Assembly (NCBI GenBank): GCA_020028195.1
Contig: JAHWYE010000011.1
Location: forward strand, 1 to 13,412
DNA: 13,412 nucleotides
Reading direction: 5' to 3'
Source: Nitrospirota bacterium
GTDB taxonomy: Bacteria; Nitrospirota; Nitrospiria; Nitrospirales; Nitrospiraceae
In this document: positions 13,389-13,412 of the stretch, in pieces
Layout of the letters: each line of letters starts with the position of its first letter
How positions within the stretch are numbered: position 1 is the first letter of the stretch
Translations under genes and position numbers: made by a program
The notes under the pieces: model-generated
What the model was told of the DNA's origin: nothing
The model's database searches: none
Seen by the model: the letters and a program-made list of their open reading frames with translations, nothing else

Positions 13389-13412
13389 AAGGTCAAGGTT
13401 AAGGTTGAGGCA
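13389..13412. repeat. Tandem AAGGTY repeat after tpx, cut by window end
   Basis: Four hexamer units AAGGTC, AAGGTT, AAGGTT and GAGGCA start three bases after the tpx stop codon and reach the window end. It looks like the left arm of another stop-codon-adjacent repeat element whose second arm would be outside. Confidence 0.6.

Overview
The window is a stretch of bacterial chromosome that is moderately GC-rich and densely packed, with housekeeping and conserved genes and no phage, transposase, tRNA, rRNA or CRISPR. The gene families and style (hemE-hemH-hemY cluster, two-subunit pyruvate carboxylase, PstS-like and IPT-domain exported proteins, TTG/GTG starts, intergenic A/G-rich repeats) suggest a Nitrospira-like bacterium (Nitrospirota). 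That assignment is inference from resemblance and was not checked by a search.

Left part, minus strand (1-6082). From upstream to downstream these are: a 58-aa protein, a 67-aa protein with a possible zinc site, an EamA/DMT transporter and a 155-aa unknown protein (probably one operon); then a strong promoter and the heme genes hemE, hemH and hemG/hemY; then a separately promoted, membrane-anchored rhodanese cut by the window edge. HemE makes coproporphyrinogen III. HemH and HemG finish heme by either the coproporphyrin or the protoporphyrin route, which this window cannot decide.

Middle, plus strand (6083-8087). A divergent regulatory region with several perfect dyads precedes an FmdB zinc-ribbon gene. 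It is followed by a PstS-like periplasmic binding protein and an exported IPT/TIG-domain protein, 10 nt apart.

Right part, plus strand (8308-13412). pycA and pycB encode the biotin carboxylase and the carboxyltransferase/biotin-carrier subunits of a pyruvate (or related 2-oxoacid) carboxylase. They are followed by a lipoprotein alpha/beta hydrolase with a coupled TTG start and by a lipoprotein thiol peroxidase that seems to lack the resolving cysteine.

The most unusual signal is a set of degenerate purine/pyrimidine-asymmetric repeats, mostly imperfect inverted repeats. Nearly every one lies between the stop codon of one gene and the start codon of the next co-directional gene: hemE/hemH, 58-aa/67-aa, 67-aa/EamA, pycA/pycB, and just after tpx at the window end. 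In three cases the downstream gene has no Shine-Dalgarno sequence because the repeat runs up to, or nearly to, the start codon.
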